DNA of 64,000 nucleotides, from NCBI RefSeq assembly GCF_002258785.1, contig NZ_NOYI01000002.1, positions 334,787 to 398,786 of the forward strand, read 5' to 3'. This stretch comes from Rhodococcus sp. 06-235-1A. GTDB lineage: Bacteria; Actinomycetota; Actinomycetes; Mycobacteriales; Mycobacteriaceae. This document shows positions 1 through 9,523 of this stretch, piece after piece (positions within the stretch are counted from its first letter, which is position 1; each line of letters begins with the position of its first letter). A program made the translations under genes and the position numbers. The notes beneath the pieces were generated by a model. It was not told the origin of the DNA and searched no databases. It saw only the letters and a program-made list of their open reading frames with translations.

Positions 1-1141
1 AAGCCGCAAGGTCGCCGTGTGACAATAACATTCGAGCCTCGTGAATGACCTCGGACCACGAGATATGCCGCAGCGATACCTTGTTCAGCTTGGTCTTGTT
101 CACCTGGACCGGGAGCTCACCGGCAGAGGCCGGTATGTCGTTGGACAAACTCAGAACGGTCTCGTACCTGTGTCGTTTTGCGACGTCGAGGTAATTCTCG
201 AGCTGCTCCTTCTGCAGCTTGCCGGTGCCGGTCTTCACTTCCAGCAACGCGGTCCATACTTGGCCCGCGCGAGCTACACGGAACACTCCGTCGGGAATGA
301 CCTTGCCCTCACCCTTGGCGAACTGCACTTCGAGATATCCCTCGAAGGGACCGGATGGAGCTCCGGCATGTGCGCAGATTGCGCGAGCGAACGGACGAAC
401 CGCCTGCATCGTCGCGATCAGTGCCGAGGTGGCTCTCTTCTCTTGCTCCTCACCGGATCCGACACCGGAAACGGAGAACAGGCGAGCTGCCTGCCACCCT
501 TCTCCCCCGGCCAGGGTGAACTGAGGCGGCGTGACCTTCTTGGCAATCGGCTTCTTGGTGCGAACGCCGCGTTTCGGCGGTTCGACATCGACAACCGAGA
601 CGTCGACGATCTCACCGGTTCTGTCGACGGCCTGCACGTGCGAGTCAGCGACCTCGACCACGACCACGTCGTTTGCCGACGCTTCGTGCTGGCTGTCGTC
701 GACGTCGACGCCGAAATCCTGCGCCAAACCACCCAATCCAGATTCCCAGCCCTGTCCGACCGCGCGTAGTTTCCACGCTCCGTTCCGCCGGTACACCTCT
801 CCGAACACCAACGCACGTTCCGACGACGCATCGGCGGTGAGGAACTCCCCGAGCACCGAACCGGTTTGATCCCGCACCTGCATCGACAGTTTCCCGAAGT
901 CATCCTGTTTGCCTTCATCGGTGCTACTGCTCCCGCGGTAGCGTACGGTCGCGTCCGCAGACTCCGGCTGGTTGTAGAAGACGAAGTCTGCATCGGACCG
1001 AACGTGCCCGCTCGAATTCACCAGCAGCGCAGACGCATCGAGATCTAGCTCCGGGTCGACCCAGGACACGATGACATCCAACTCGGTCACGTCGTCCGAT
1101 AGAAAAATGTTCTGGCCCTTGACGAGAATGGGTGAACTCAC
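1..1141 (-). CDS. TerD-domain stress protein with C-terminal nuclease-like domain (3' end outside window)
   Basis: The N-terminal ~180 residues read as a TerD/TerZ (tellurium/calcium-binding) fold: an opening VKGQNIFLSDD, a 'VSWVDPELDLDASALLVN' stretch and 'DFVFYNQP', all typical of the family. A linker rich in Val/Asp follows. From about residue 230 comes a different domain with 'ALLEVKTGTGKLQKEQLENY', an E-x-K core like that of PD-(D/E)XK nucleases. The GTG start at 1141 is preceded by AGGAG at a suitable distance. About 380 codons lie in the window and no stop is reached, so the C-terminus is missing. TerD proteins act in the cytoplasm in metal and phage stress responses; the biochemical role is unknown. 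The nuclease assignment is by eye only. Confidence 0.8.
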   Translation of the reverse strand, partial: MSSPILVKGQNIFLSDDVTELDVIVSWVDPELDLDASALLVNSSGHVRSDADFVFYNQPESADATVRYRGSSSTDEGKQDDFGKLSMQVRDQTGSVLGEFLTADASSERALVFGEVYRRNGAWKLRAVGQGWESGLGGLAQDFGVDVDDSQHEASANDVVVVEVADSHVQAVDRTGEIVDVSVVDVEPPKRGVRTKKPIAKKVTPPQFTLAGGEGWQAARLFSVSGVGSGEEQEKRATSALIATMQAVRPFARAICAHAGAPSGPFEGYLEVQFAKGEGKVIPDGVFRVARAGQVWTALLEVKTGTGKLQKEQLENYLDVAKRHRYETVLSLSNDIPASAGELPVQVNKTKLNKVSLRHISWSEVIHEARMLLSHGDLAA

Positions 1142-1324
1142 GCTGACACGCTCCTGTCGGACAAAACGGACTTCAACCGAGCGGCCTATGCAAAACCCCT
1201 TCGGCGAAAGTCGTCCTCACTCGACAATTCATTCATTCGACCTACCGATCGCCCGGCTCAATCTGGGCCGAGCATGGAAATGGGTCAGGCCAGTCCCCGG
1301 AATACCGCAGTACAGTCCCCGCTC

Positions 1325-1432
1325 ATGAACTATCAGCAGTGGGAGCGAGCAACCGAATGGCCGCTTGCCGGATCGGCTCTGACGTTCCTTGCGATTTACA
1401 CATGGACTGCAGGCAATGTTCGGCAGTGCCTT
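1325..1432 (+). pseudogene. N-terminal relic of an ion-channel-like gene
   Basis: ATG at 1325 begins MNYQQWERATEWPLAGSALT, which resembles the cytoplasmic start and first membrane helix of small actinobacterial voltage-gated-type ion channels (W-E-x-x-T-E-W-P-L followed by a hydrophobic helix). The resemblance stops after about 32 residues; the continuing frame is basic and low in hydrophobic residues. I read it as a truncated remnant. The family assignment is from memory of such N-termini and is tentative. Confidence 0.4.
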
Positions 1433-1559
1433 CGGCACCCGATGACAAGGTGTGAACAGAAAATCGCCCGTCGAAGTCGAACCATCTTCAGATGCGGGGA
1501 AGCCGCTCCGCTGAGCGGGATTTCAGCTACTCGGACGGCGACAACGTCGCTGATGTCGC

Positions 1560-2342
1560 TCAGTCCAGCAACTCCGGATGCTGCGCGACGATTCGGTCGT
1601 ACATCGGCTGAAACTGGAACCACCCCGCGTACTCGAGACCCACCTGGTTGTACGTCAGCTTTGCCGTCACGTCATCCAACGGTTTCGGTTCACCCGCGGC
1701 CATGGCGATGAGCTGAGCCTGACTGGATCGCTCCATGGTGATGAACCACCATGCCGCGGAGTCCACGGTCCGGCCTACCGTGAGCAGACCGTGGTTCGAC
1801 AGCACAATCGCCTTGCGCTGACCGAGTGCGGCACCAATTCTTCTGCCCTCTTCCAACTCGGCAACAACACCGGTGTAGTCGTCGAACACGGCGTGGTCAT
1901 CGTAGAACGCGCAGGCGTCCTGAGTCAGAGGTGCCAGCCCCATCCGCAAACTCGACAGCGCCTTGCCGTACAACGAATGTGCGTGAGCGGCAGCAACCAC
2001 GTCCGGTCGAGCCGCGTGCACCTGGGAGTGAATGACGAAAGCGGCACGGTTCACCGGACGATTGCCTTCGACGATGTTGCCCTCGTGATCGACCAGGATC
2101 AGATCGCTCGATTTGATCATGCTGAAATGCATACCGAAGGGATTGACCCAGAAGTGGTCGGTCTTCTCTGGGTCCCGAGCGGTGATATGCCCCGCCACCC
2201 CTTCGTCGAAGCCGCACTGACTGAAGAGCCGGAAGGCGGCCGCCAGTCGTTGCTTTCGGTGCTGCCGTTCGTCGTCGATCGACTCGAAAACCGGCGGAGC
2301 GGGTACGTCGATTCCTGGGCGGGTCTGTGCCAGTTCGGACAT
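1560..2342 (-). CDS. class II aldolase/adducin family protein
   Basis: A 260-residue protein of the class II aldolase/adducin fold, a zinc-dependent family that includes fuculose-phosphate aldolases and many enzymes of unknown substrate. Visible motifs are 'GHITARDPE' near residue 48, the metal-binding 'AAHAHSLYGKAL' near 120, and 'LSNHGLLTVGRTV' near 185, whose His is the third metal ligand. The ATG at 2342 is preceded by GAAGGA; a longer in-frame start at 2423 adds a Cys/Arg-rich stretch that looks non-coding. Proteins of this length with this HGL motif are often annotated as decarboxylase-like or as class II aldolase of unknown substrate. Substrate not predictable here. Confidence 0.88.
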   Translation of the reverse strand: MSELAQTRPGIDVPAPPVFESIDDERQHRKQRLAAAFRLFSQCGFDEGVAGHITARDPEKTDHFWVNPFGMHFSMIKSSDLILVDHEGNIVEGNRPVNRAAFVIHSQVHAARPDVVAAAHAHSLYGKALSSLRMGLAPLTQDACAFYDDHAVFDDYTGVVAELEEGRRIGAALGQRKAIVLSNHGLLTVGRTVDSAAWWFITMERSSQAQLIAMAAGEPKPLDDVTAKLTYNQVGLEYAGWFQFQPMYDRIVAQHPELLD

Positions 2343-2756
2343 GGTGTTCCTTCGAGTCGCAGGTGTCGTGTCCGCGCACTGCAACGGGCATGGTCGACGC
2401 GTAGCGGACGGTCCGCATGACAACCCTCGCAGCGAAACATCGCTGCTCGGTCATGGTTCAGTTCTACACCCGTGAGTCGCACATTCGATCGCGAAAGCCC
2501 ATATGCATTGCGATGTGGCTCTTGCTGTCGCCGGAGTGGTGGCATTCGCTCCGCCTCGTAGCTTCTCGGTCGCAGTGTCCACGGCGACGTCCGGTCAGCG
2601 CGCAGCAATCGACCGATGAGATCACCCAGATACCGTCACGACGTAGTACCAGCGTTCCGCTTGTGCAGCAACAGTTTTGCCGCAACCGACCTGGGTTTTC
2701 TCACCACCTCCGGGACGGAGTCGAACCACCGGCGCAAAAATCGGCAGGCCGCAGGG
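2343..2756. other. intergenic stretch, no supported gene
   Basis: No reading frame here has convincing protein character. A minus-strand frame across roughly 2640-2760 ('WWTADDPAACRFLRRWFDSV') could be the true C-terminus of the Cys-rich gene that ends at 2757, joined by a frameshift, but this cannot be decided by eye. Confidence 0.3.
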
Positions 2757-3050
2757 TCATCGGCCGTCCACCACGCGGAGCTGCCCGAACGGTTCGTTGC
2801 ACCACCTGCAGCTCCCGTCGACGTAGTCGTGCCCGTCTTCACGTTCACACTCATCCACTGCGCACCCGCTGCCGCATGAGAGCATCTGTCCACACCGGCA
2901 CCGCTCGCCGTCACACCCCGGGTGGTGAAGCGCTCCCGGCGGGGTGCCACAGTCGTGACACTTTCTCCTTCCGTTCGCTATTCGACTGGGCCGCCAAGTG
3001 CAACCCACCGAATCGAGCATTTCCAGATCGCACGCCATGCAGATCGCCAT
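2757..3050 (-). CDS. small cysteine-rich hypothetical protein
   Basis: A 97-residue protein starting at ATG 3050 (MAICMACDLEM). It is dense in Cys and His: CMAC near the N-terminus, 'CHDCGTPPGALHHPGCDGERC', 'CGQMLSCGSGC', then 'CRWCNEPFG'. The 'GALHHPGCDxERC..CG' block recurs in small actinobacterial and actinophage proteins of unknown function and suggests zinc binding. An alternative upstream start at 3083 exists. It lies just outside the left end of the island. The product may be frameshifted at its C-terminus because hydrophilic coding-like sequence continues in another frame below 2757. Function unknown. Confidence 0.55.
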   Translation of the reverse strand: MAICMACDLEMLDSVGCTWRPSRIANGRRKCHDCGTPPGALHHPGCDGERCRCGQMLSCGSGCAVDECEREDGHDYVDGSCRWCNEPFGQLRVVDGR

Positions 3051-3188
3051 GCCGTGCAGAGTCGCACAGGGCACCGACAGCAAAGGATTCTCGCGCTAGA
3101 AATTCTCTCCGTCTCGGCAAAGCTCACACCCATCGAGTTCCAGAGGAATCACCAGGACCGACCTGTGTGAGTCGCGCGTCACGCAGAC

Positions 3189-3225
3189 AAAAAGGCGGCT
3201 CCAGATTTCTCCGGAACCGCCTCTC
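3189..3225 (-). terminator. original terminator of tRNA-Pro, now separated from the gene
   Basis: On the minus strand a G+C-rich hairpin (GAGGCGGTTCCGGAG / TCTGGAGCCGCC) is followed by a run of T. It lies 10 bases beyond the 3' tRNA fragment at 3236-3279, as expected of the native terminator before the island inserted. A diverged sister terminator is at 46345-46381. Confidence 0.75.
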
Positions 3226-3235
3226 AACTGCTCTG

Positions 3236-3279
3236 TGTCGGGCTGACAGGATTTGAACCTGCGACCACTTGACCCCCAG
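3236..3279 (-). repeat. attL: displaced 3' part of tRNA-Pro (44-bp direct repeat)
   Basis: These 44 bases match 46398-46441 exactly. They comprise the 3' side of the tRNA-Pro(GGG) gene from the anticodon loop through the T arm and acceptor 3' strand, plus 3 bases beyond it. Beyond position 3279 the match to the tRNA stops at once, so this is not a functional tRNA. Exact duplication of a tRNA 3' end at the far side of a large insert is the hallmark of integration by a tyrosine recombinase. Confidence 0.9.
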
Positions 3280-3631
3280 CTAGATCGACCATACTTCGAT
3301 GGACCCACCTGCACATACTGCACCGTCCCTGACCAGCGATTTCCGTGCACGGCAGTACATGTCGATCCACCCCCGATTGCACCGAATAGTGACACGCTCG
3401 CGGCACGCTCGAATACCGATCACTCCAGGTGTGTCCACCAAGCGCCACAACACACCACGACGATCCACCGCCGCAAAAAGCGACTGCACCGTCGACCCAC
3501 GGCAGCAGTTCCAGTTCGTCTACAACGGTCACGAGGACGACTAACCCCCGCTCGACACAGTGATCCGCGCCCACCATCTGTCGTACCTCCTCCGTAGACT
3601 GGCACTCAACGGCTAGCGAAGGGGGCCGACA
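3280..3631. other. left island end, no supported gene
   Basis: Between attL and the first cargo gene I see no convincing coding frame. A minus-strand frame across this stretch runs into the tRNA fragment and yields the 'AGSNPVSPT' artefact typical of translated tRNA. Confidence 0.5.
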
Positions 3632-4672
3632 GTGAGTCCGTCGGACAAGTACGACGCTGCGAGCATCCGAAAGATGCGCGAAACCGCAGCCTCAGCTGCA
3701 GCTCAGATGCCCCAGCACTATCTCGACCCCCACATGGTCAGTGCGATGTCCAGCCTGGCGCAGACCGCCAACGCGTTCGGCAGTCATCGCGATGAGATGT
3801 TCAAGCAGATGGCTCCTGCAATGGCCTCGTTGGTCGAGGTCAGCCGATACAAGACAGACGTACTTGCACCAGGACTCGGGCGCATCATCGCGTCCATGGA
3901 CCAGGTCAATTCGGTGACCGAGCAGTTCGCCTCGTCGTCCGCCGTGCAGGAGATGTTCAACTCGGCACAAACTCAATACGCCGTCGACTCGGTGATCTCC
4001 CCCGAGATCGTCAACGCGATGGCCGACGTAATCAACAAGAGCGTCGACACCAGGCAGTTCGCGCAGAACTTGTTGATGTCTCCCGGTGTCACCAACGCCA
4101 TCAAGAGTATCGAAGCGGTGAACCTACAGGTGAACAGCTTTGCGGAGACGTACGCGAAGACGATGGCCCCTGTGATGGAGAGCTTTCGCGTCGGTTTTCA
4201 GGGAACCAAGATCTTCGACGACTTCGACTTCTCAGCGCTGGACGACGTCGACGAAGAGGCGTTCGAGGGCTTCCTCGACGAGCACCCCGAACTCGAAGAG
4301 ACCTATGAGTCGATCGAGCAGTCCATGGTCGAACACGGACTCATCAGTGAGGGGACGTTCGCAAAGTTAGGCGCACGCTTCAAATCGTTGAGGATCGCCA
4401 AGCAGGCCGCGATCGTGCTGCTCTTGTTTTCACTCGCGACGGTAATAACGGTCGCGGGCAGCAACCTTCCCGAAGATCGCCAGGACGACGCGCTGGCGTT
4501 TGGGACGGTGCTCGCTCTGGTGTACGGCGTGTATGGGGTTCACGTGATGATAAAGAGCACGAAGCCTCGAAAGCCGCTACAGAGTAGGCCGCCCCACGCG
4601 GAGCCTTACTCTTCCTGCCCCAATTCCGGTACGCCTAGTGCTGCCGCCACCAACACGGCGAACCCAAAGTAG
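3632..4672 (+). CDS. hypothetical protein, C-terminal membrane anchor
   Basis: A 346-residue protein not recognised from any family. It starts at GTG 3632 behind a G-rich stretch (GAAGGGGG). Residues 1-185 look helical and are rich in Met, Gln, Asn and Ala with recurring 'MxPxMxS' patterns; residues 190-230 are strongly acidic (DDFDFSALDDVDEEAFEGF); two hydrophobic helices lie near 254-276 and 286-305, followed by a basic, Pro-rich tail. The pattern suggests a cytoplasmic helical domain tethered to the membrane. It is convergent with, and overlaps by 67 bp at the 3' ends, the next gene. As the first cargo gene beside attL it could be an accessory or defence gene, but no domain supports that. 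Confidence 0.7.
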   Translation: MSPSDKYDAASIRKMRETAASAAAQMPQHYLDPHMVSAMSSLAQTANAFGSHRDEMFKQMAPAMASLVEVSRYKTDVLAPGLGRIIASMDQVNSVTEQFASSSAVQEMFNSAQTQYAVDSVISPEIVNAMADVINKSVDTRQFAQNLLMSPGVTNAIKSIEAVNLQVNSFAETYAKTMAPVMESFRVGFQGTKIFDDFDFSALDDVDEEAFEGFLDEHPELEETYESIEQSMVEHGLISEGTFAKLGARFKSLRIAKQAAIVLLLFSLATVITVAGSNLPEDRQDDALAFGTVLALVYGVYGVHVMIKSTKPRKPLQSRPPHAEPYSSCPNSGTPSAAATNTANPK

Positions 4673-5577
4673 TAGTGGCTCAGGGAACTCATAGTCAGCT
4701 GGCAGCAGTACTTGTGGTACCGCTCGTTGAACGGGTCACCGTTGGTCAGGTCTGCTAGCTTCTCGCGCTGGTCTCCCCAGTGGAGTGTGTCGCCGTAGTT
4801 GAACTTGCGGATCAAGTCCTCTGGCACCACACCTTTGAGCGGCAACGGATGTTCGGGCTTGAGGTTCTTATTCAGCCGCTCGGCGATCATTGTTGGAGCG
4901 GCTTTCTCGTTGAGACGAGCACGAGCTTTGCGCCACTGCTTCAGTGTGGCCCTCACCGCAGCCAGATCGTCTGGATCAAGGCCCGCCGCGTTCGCCGCTC
5001 TGTTGATGACACTCAAAGCCTTTTGCCAGCTGGCCGTCTCACCGTCGTTGTGGAGCTGCCGGAAGGTCGCGGAGAAGCCGCTGAACTCCTCGTGACTCGA
5101 CAGATCAACCTGCACGGTGCTGGGCCCGGAAGCGCCCCACGACATCTTCACACTGTTCTTACTGTTAATCACGCTGTAGCTCGCCAGGTTTTGGCATGTG
5201 CTCACGAAACGCATCAACAGTCGCTTCTCGTCATCAGTGAGTACGCCAAACAAGTTCATGAACTTCGACGGGTCGTCGAGTCCAAACAAGAACGTGAGCT
5301 GCTCCCATTGGTACTCGAAGCAAGTCGGCTCGCTACCCTCTTTCTGAAGTGCTGGCGGAAACTTCAGCTCGACCGGGCGGATCGAGTCTTCAATCGGGAT
5401 ACTCTTGACGATAACCGTACCCTTGGCCTCGTTTGCGATAGTGCCAGTTACTTTGTAAATGAACGTGATTGGGTCGTCCTCGATGACGATGAATTTGTCT
5501 TCGGTTGCCGGTACGAACGGATACCTAGTCTTGGCCAGGCTCTTCTTCGACTTCTTACGGGGCTTGCTCTTCGGCAT
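4606..5577 (-). CDS. hypothetical protein, unknown family
   Basis: A protein of 323 residues from ATG 5577, which has GGAGG close upstream; an in-frame ATG at 5628 would add 17 residues. The N-terminus is very basic (KSKPRKKSKKSLAK), then comes a mixed alpha/beta region with 'FEYQWEQLTFLFGLDD', a helical middle ('AAVRATLKQWRKARARLNEKA') and a hydrophobic C-terminal segment (HYYFGFAVLVAAALGV). Codon use looks less GC-biased than the flanking host genes, consistent with foreign origin. It overlaps the 3' end of the convergent gene at 3632-4672. No function can be assigned. Confidence 0.7.
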   Translation of the reverse strand: MPKSKPRKKSKKSLAKTRYPFVPATEDKFIVIEDDPITFIYKVTGTIANEAKGTVIVKSIPIEDSIRPVELKFPPALQKEGSEPTCFEYQWEQLTFLFGLDDPSKFMNLFGVLTDDEKRLLMRFVSTCQNLASYSVINSKNSVKMSWGASGPSTVQVDLSSHEEFSGFSATFRQLHNDGETASWQKALSVINRAANAAGLDPDDLAAVRATLKQWRKARARLNEKAAPTMIAERLNKNLKPEHPLPLKGVVPEDLIRKFNYGDTLHWGDQREKLADLTNGDPFNERYHKYCCQLTMSSLSHYYFGFAVLVAAALGVPELGQEE

Positions 5578-5724
5578 CCATCCTCCAGTGTCAGCGGCGG
5601 GACTAACTGTACCCGGCGTGTCCGACATTTACCGTCAGCATGCGACTGTGTATAACATTAGGCTACTTCGCTATTGCAATTGTTGATCTGCCGCGAGGAT
5701 TTCGGACAATGGAGATGACTATTC

Positions 5725-6330
5725 TCAGCCCGCGATCGCGGGCTGCCGATAACTGTAGTGGACGTCGTTCGGGGATCGATACTCGATTGCCGAATGCCGA
5801 CGCCGCGGATTGTAGAACCCTTCGATGTATCTGACGATGTCTGTCGCGCTTTGCTTTTCGTGGAATAGATCGTCCGATAGACGCACTCGTTCTTGAGGGC
5901 CGCGAAGAAACTTTCCGCCATGCTGTTGTCCCAACACACCCCGGTCCGCCCCATCGAGGACCGCATCCCCAGCGAGCTCACCAGAGCCCGGTAGGCCCGC
6001 GAGGTGTAGACACTGCCGCGATCGGAGTGGAGGATCGCTCCTGGCTCGATCAGGGTCGTCGATGCCGCATTCGTCAACGCCGCCGCCACCAGATCGGTGC
6101 GCATATGGTCCGCGATCGACCAGCCCACCACTTTGCGGGAGTAGCAGTCGATGACCGTCGCGAGATACACGAACCCCTGCCAGGTGTGAATGTAGGTGAT
6201 GTCGCCGACGAACTTGATCCCTGGACGATCAGCGGAGAAGTCACGCACGAGCAGATCCGGCACTGCCGGTTTTCCCGAGACCGACTCGCCCGTCCGCGCC
6301 GAGTCCGACTGCGACACCAGGGGATAGCAC
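5725..6330 (-). pseudogene. IS3-family transposase (OrfB), truncated and frameshifted
   Basis: The catalytic core of an IS3-type rve/DDE transposase is visible: 'FVGDITYIHTWQGFVYLATVID' with the first Asp, 'ILHSDRGSVYTS' with the second, and 'DNSMAESFFAALKNE' with the Glu. After 'ECVYRTIYS' the frame shifts near 5850; the C-terminal signature 'DIVRYIEGFYNPRRRHSAIEY' continues in another frame to a stop at 5725. OrfA and the OrfB N-terminus are missing; the sequence runs directly into an MFS remnant on the other strand. Inactive relic. Confidence 0.88.
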
Positions 6331-6349
6331 CGGGGCCGAATACCTTCAC

Positions 6350-6931
6350 TGCTCTCCGAACACCCGGTTCGCGATCCCCGTTGCTGTGGGAGTGATGGCT
6401 GTTGCGGCTCTACTGGTCGAAGGCATGGTCACCGATTGGTCCGCGCTACTGGTTTCCCGCGATTTCGGCGGCGGCGCAACGGTCGGCGCGACGGCGGTCG
6501 TGGTGTTCAGCTGCGCAATGTTCCTCTCCCGCTCGTTCGGCGACCTGATCATCGACCGGCTCGGGCCGCGATGGACGGTGGTATCCGCGGCGGTAGTGGT
6601 GACATCGGCAACGCTTGTGGGGTTGGGCCTTCAGCGCAGTCCGTGGGGCGTGGTGGTAGCGATGGCGTTCATCGGACTCGCTCTCGGTCCTCTGTTCCCA
6701 CTGCTCATTATCGAAGCGGGACGTCGCAGTCATGCAGGCGTAGCGGTTGCGACCGCTCGTGTGAGCGCAGTCGGTTATGGCGCGTATCTGGCAGGTCCCC
6801 CGCTCGTGGGCTTCCTCGCCGACCACACCGGCCTGACATTCGCCTTCGTCATGGTGGCCTGTACCTGTGCGATTACGCTGTTGTCTTCGTCGAAAACGCT
6901 GCGTAACAATGCATCAGACGTCATCGCCTAA
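6350..6931 (+). pseudogene. C-terminal half of an MFS transporter
   Basis: About 190 residues forming six hydrophobic helices. 'ALLVEGMVTDWSALLVSRDFG' opens the half and 'FLSRSFGDLIIDRLGPRW' is the inter-helix loop motif found in the second half of major-facilitator proteins of the YbjJ/FsR-like type. The N-terminal six helices are absent: upstream sequence belongs to the IS3 relic, which probably caused the truncation. An ATG at 6386 could allow translation of a fragment, but function is unlikely. Confidence 0.8.
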
Positions 6932-7869
6932 GAGAACCGTCCGAGTCCACAGCTGCAACCCCGCCCCCGAGGGCTGACATGATGCGCACAGGCCGACACT
7001 GGCCCGCACGATCGGACACGGACGGTCATGGTGGTACACGACCGCATTTCTCGGTGGTCTTCGTGCTGTCCCTGTATCTGGCGCGGCGGACGGCGGGCTG
7101 GCGATGGTTGAGCCTCGTGGCACTGATCGGCGTCACCATCCACTATTGCTGTTGGTCGGTAGGGCGCGCCGGTAACGTGATGCAATACGACCAGTCTTGA
7201 TATGCAGCGTTACCGGTAAGCCTCTGCAAATATTGTGCCGCAGCGCCTTTCGTTAGCGGTCCCATTGTGGACTGTTAAATTACGCGCCCCGAAACGTCGG
7301 AATCAGTCGATCGTGTGGGTGTTCGTCGGTTGTCGTGTCGTGTACCAACGCTATTGAGGCTCAACCGGAATGGAATCGGGCTGCGGCACGAGTGCAGCGT
7401 CATTCTCAGGGAGGACCGGACGGTCGGTGGCTCATCCGCGCAACCGATCTTGTGGCCGGGAGTGCTCACAGATCGCTGCCGTGGTGTCACAGTGGATCCC
7501 ATGACCCGCGACCCGCTACGACGTCGCCGCGCCGCACGACGCGCCCCGGACACGGACCCTGCAGCTGCCGAGGTCACTGCTGTCACAGCGGGTGTAAAGG
7601 CGACGGTGTGGCCGCGAACAGGAACCGAGGGCGGCGAGCCCACGCCGCTCGCGTGCGGGATGTTCGTCGACGAGGCCGACGCGCACGAGTTCCTACCCAG
7701 CAGATGTTCACCCTTCCCGCCCGCGAGGTCAACCAGGTCAGGGTTCGACTCGCAGGCGCAGCAGGGACGGTGCCGCACCGGTAACTGGTCGGTACCGCGG
7801 CGTCGGTGCTCGACTCCCTCTACGCCGACACCGCGGGCACTGACTGCCGACGACGGCGCACCGGAGTCG
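6932..7869. other. degenerate stretch without an intact gene
   Basis: Short GC-rich open frames occur on both strands, but none shows consistent protein character. A hydrophobic frame at 6979-7200 (SVVFVLSLYLARRTAGW) may be a scrap of a membrane gene. I see no promoter, RNA or repeat that I would defend. Confidence 0.4.
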
Positions 7870-8450
7870 TTGCCGGACAACGAGACGTCGACCCCGCAGG
7901 GTGAGGCGAGCGCACAGTTGCCGTTGGCGGCGCGGACGGTGCCGGTGGCGCTGCACCTGCGGACGGTCGATCAGCAGCTCGCCGACTACGGGATCCGCGA
8001 GATGTGGATGCGCGAGCGCACCGAGATTCGGCACCTGATGAGCCCGCCGGCGCCCATGAACATCGAACGCAACACAATCGGGCGGGAACTGAACGCCATC
8101 GACGAGCTCTACGACGCCGACACCGACCATTACCTCCGCACATGGACCGCGGCCGCCACCGAGCAGGCTCGGCGTATGGGTCCGACCGACCGGTTCCGGT
8201 TCTCGTGTCGACTCTGCCGACCGAGTGCTTCGACGACACGGACCTCGAACCGATCTACGATCACGCCTTCGCCGTCACACCGCTCCCCGGGTGCGGCTAC
8301 ATCCCGCAGACCTTCCCCCACCGCACACCCGACGGCGCGCTCGACATCGACGCGTTCATCGCCGCCGAACATGCCGCCGGCCGCAGCTACCGGGACCGCG
8401 TGCGGTCACGCGTCGAGGACGCAGGTGCCGGGAACGCTCCCGTCGACTAG
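7870..8450 (+). pseudogene. frameshifted remnant of an unrecognised gene
   Basis: Two consecutive plus-strand segments in different frames look like one former protein: 'MNIERNTIGRELNAIDELYDADTDHYLRTW' to about 8200, then, after a one-base shift, 'CFDDTDLEPIYDHAFAVTPLPGCGYIPQTF' to the stop at 8450. Composition is normal for a soluble protein, but I do not recognise the family. The upstream part (from about 7500) may belong to the same gene in further frames. Confidence 0.45.
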
Positions 8451-9016
8451 TTCACAGCCGAGAGGACGACGCCTTCCGAGTACCGCCGGACCACGACGTC
8501 GGAGAAGCCAGCGCGATGGAACAGTTGCTCGAATCCGGACGGCGGCCCTCCGGAGGGCGGCGTGAACGCCGCCACCACCACAGCGCCGTCACGCAGAACG
8601 CGCCGCAGCTGAGACAGACCGGCACCCGCGTCCGGCCAGAAGTGCAGACTGTCCACCGTCAGCGCCGCGTCGAAGGAATCATCGTCGAACGGCAGGTGAG
8701 CGACGGTTCCCGATACGAGAGTCATCCGCCCGTCGTCGATCGCGGCGGCATTGCGCTCGGTGGCCCGCCGGTGCATCAGCCCGGAGGGGTCCACACCGGT
8801 GACCTGACCGTCCGGTACCGCCAGCGACAGCAGCTCCAGCGCCAGACCGGGCCCGAAACCGATCTCGAGGACACGGCCACCCCGGCGCGGTGCCAGCACC
8901 TCGACCACCCGCCTGGCCATCTTCCCGCCCGATCGCACCATGAGGTCAGCGCCTCGCTCACCCGCGTCACCCGCGGGGATCACGAACATGTCGTCCATCG
9001 GCACATCGTCCCTCAT
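8447..9016 (-). CDS. class I SAM-dependent methyltransferase
   Basis: A 189-residue methyltransferase of the Methyltransf_11/25 type. The SAM-binding loop is 'VLEIGFGPGLAL' near residue 50, the acidic strand-2 residue lies in 'VTGVDPSGLM', and the strand-4 motif is 'FDAALTVDSLHFWPD'. The N-terminal 'GGKMARRVVEVLAPRRGGRVLEIG' arrangement is typical. The start at 9016 is chosen; an ATG at 8998 (MDDMF), preceded by GAGGG, is an alternative. Substrate unknown. It is the first clearly intact gene after the decayed zone, transcribed towards a degenerate region. Confidence 0.85.
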   Translation of the reverse strand: MRDDVPMDDMFVIPAGDAGERGADLMVRSGGKMARRVVEVLAPRRGGRVLEIGFGPGLALELLSLAVPDGQVTGVDPSGLMHRRATERNAAAIDDGRMTLVSGTVAHLPFDDDSFDAALTVDSLHFWPDAGAGLSQLRRVLRDGAVVVAAFTPPSGGPPSGFEQLFHRAGFSDVVVRRYSEGVVLSAVN

Positions 9017-9523
9017 ATGATCACGAGGGTCAGTACCCCGTCACCGAAATGGAAGGGTGGAAGATCGTCGTGACCGGCTTGCCCTGGTCGGTGCTCTCGT
9101 ATTCGACCGACTCGATCCGTCTGCCCACGACATCGAACAGTTCCGCCCAGCGTCGACGTCGAACGCTCGCCACTCGCCACTGATCCTCACGAATTCGGCG
9201 GCGAGAAAATCGACATTACCGCTCTGAGCATCACCGAACACGTGCCCTGGGACGCGGAGAACCTTCGCACTGCATTCAGCAAGCTCCCGATCATGCGATA
9301 GACCCGGCGAACACGTGGATCGCCAGGCGAGAGAGGACGATCAGACCGCCTCGCGGCGGTCCGGCATCGGTCGAGATCGTGCCTGTCGCACGCGGCAAGC
9401 CCACATCGAACGCAACACGATCGCAGACATACGTCCGTCGACCTGGTGACTTTTAGGTACATCCGGACGAGTGTGAGCTGCAGGACCAGGACCGCGTCGA
9501 TCGCCGACCCGCCTGCTCACCGC
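9017..9523. other. no intact gene; small coding scraps
   Basis: A plus-strand frame near 9180-9301 reads 'HEFGGEKIDITALSITEHVPWDAENLRTAF' up to a stop, with good protein character but no start and no upstream continuation in frame. It looks like the tail of a lost gene. Nothing else is supported. Confidence 0.4.

Noticed and set aside
3224..3577. Minus-strand open frame of 117 codons at the left island end
   Set aside because: Its C-terminus 'GGQVVAGSNPVSPT' is the translated tRNA fragment, a well-known artefact; the rest lacks protein character.
6979..7200. 73-codon frame with a hydrophobic middle
   Set aside because: No ribosome site, odd composition at both ends and no neighbour support; probably a scrap of a lost gene.
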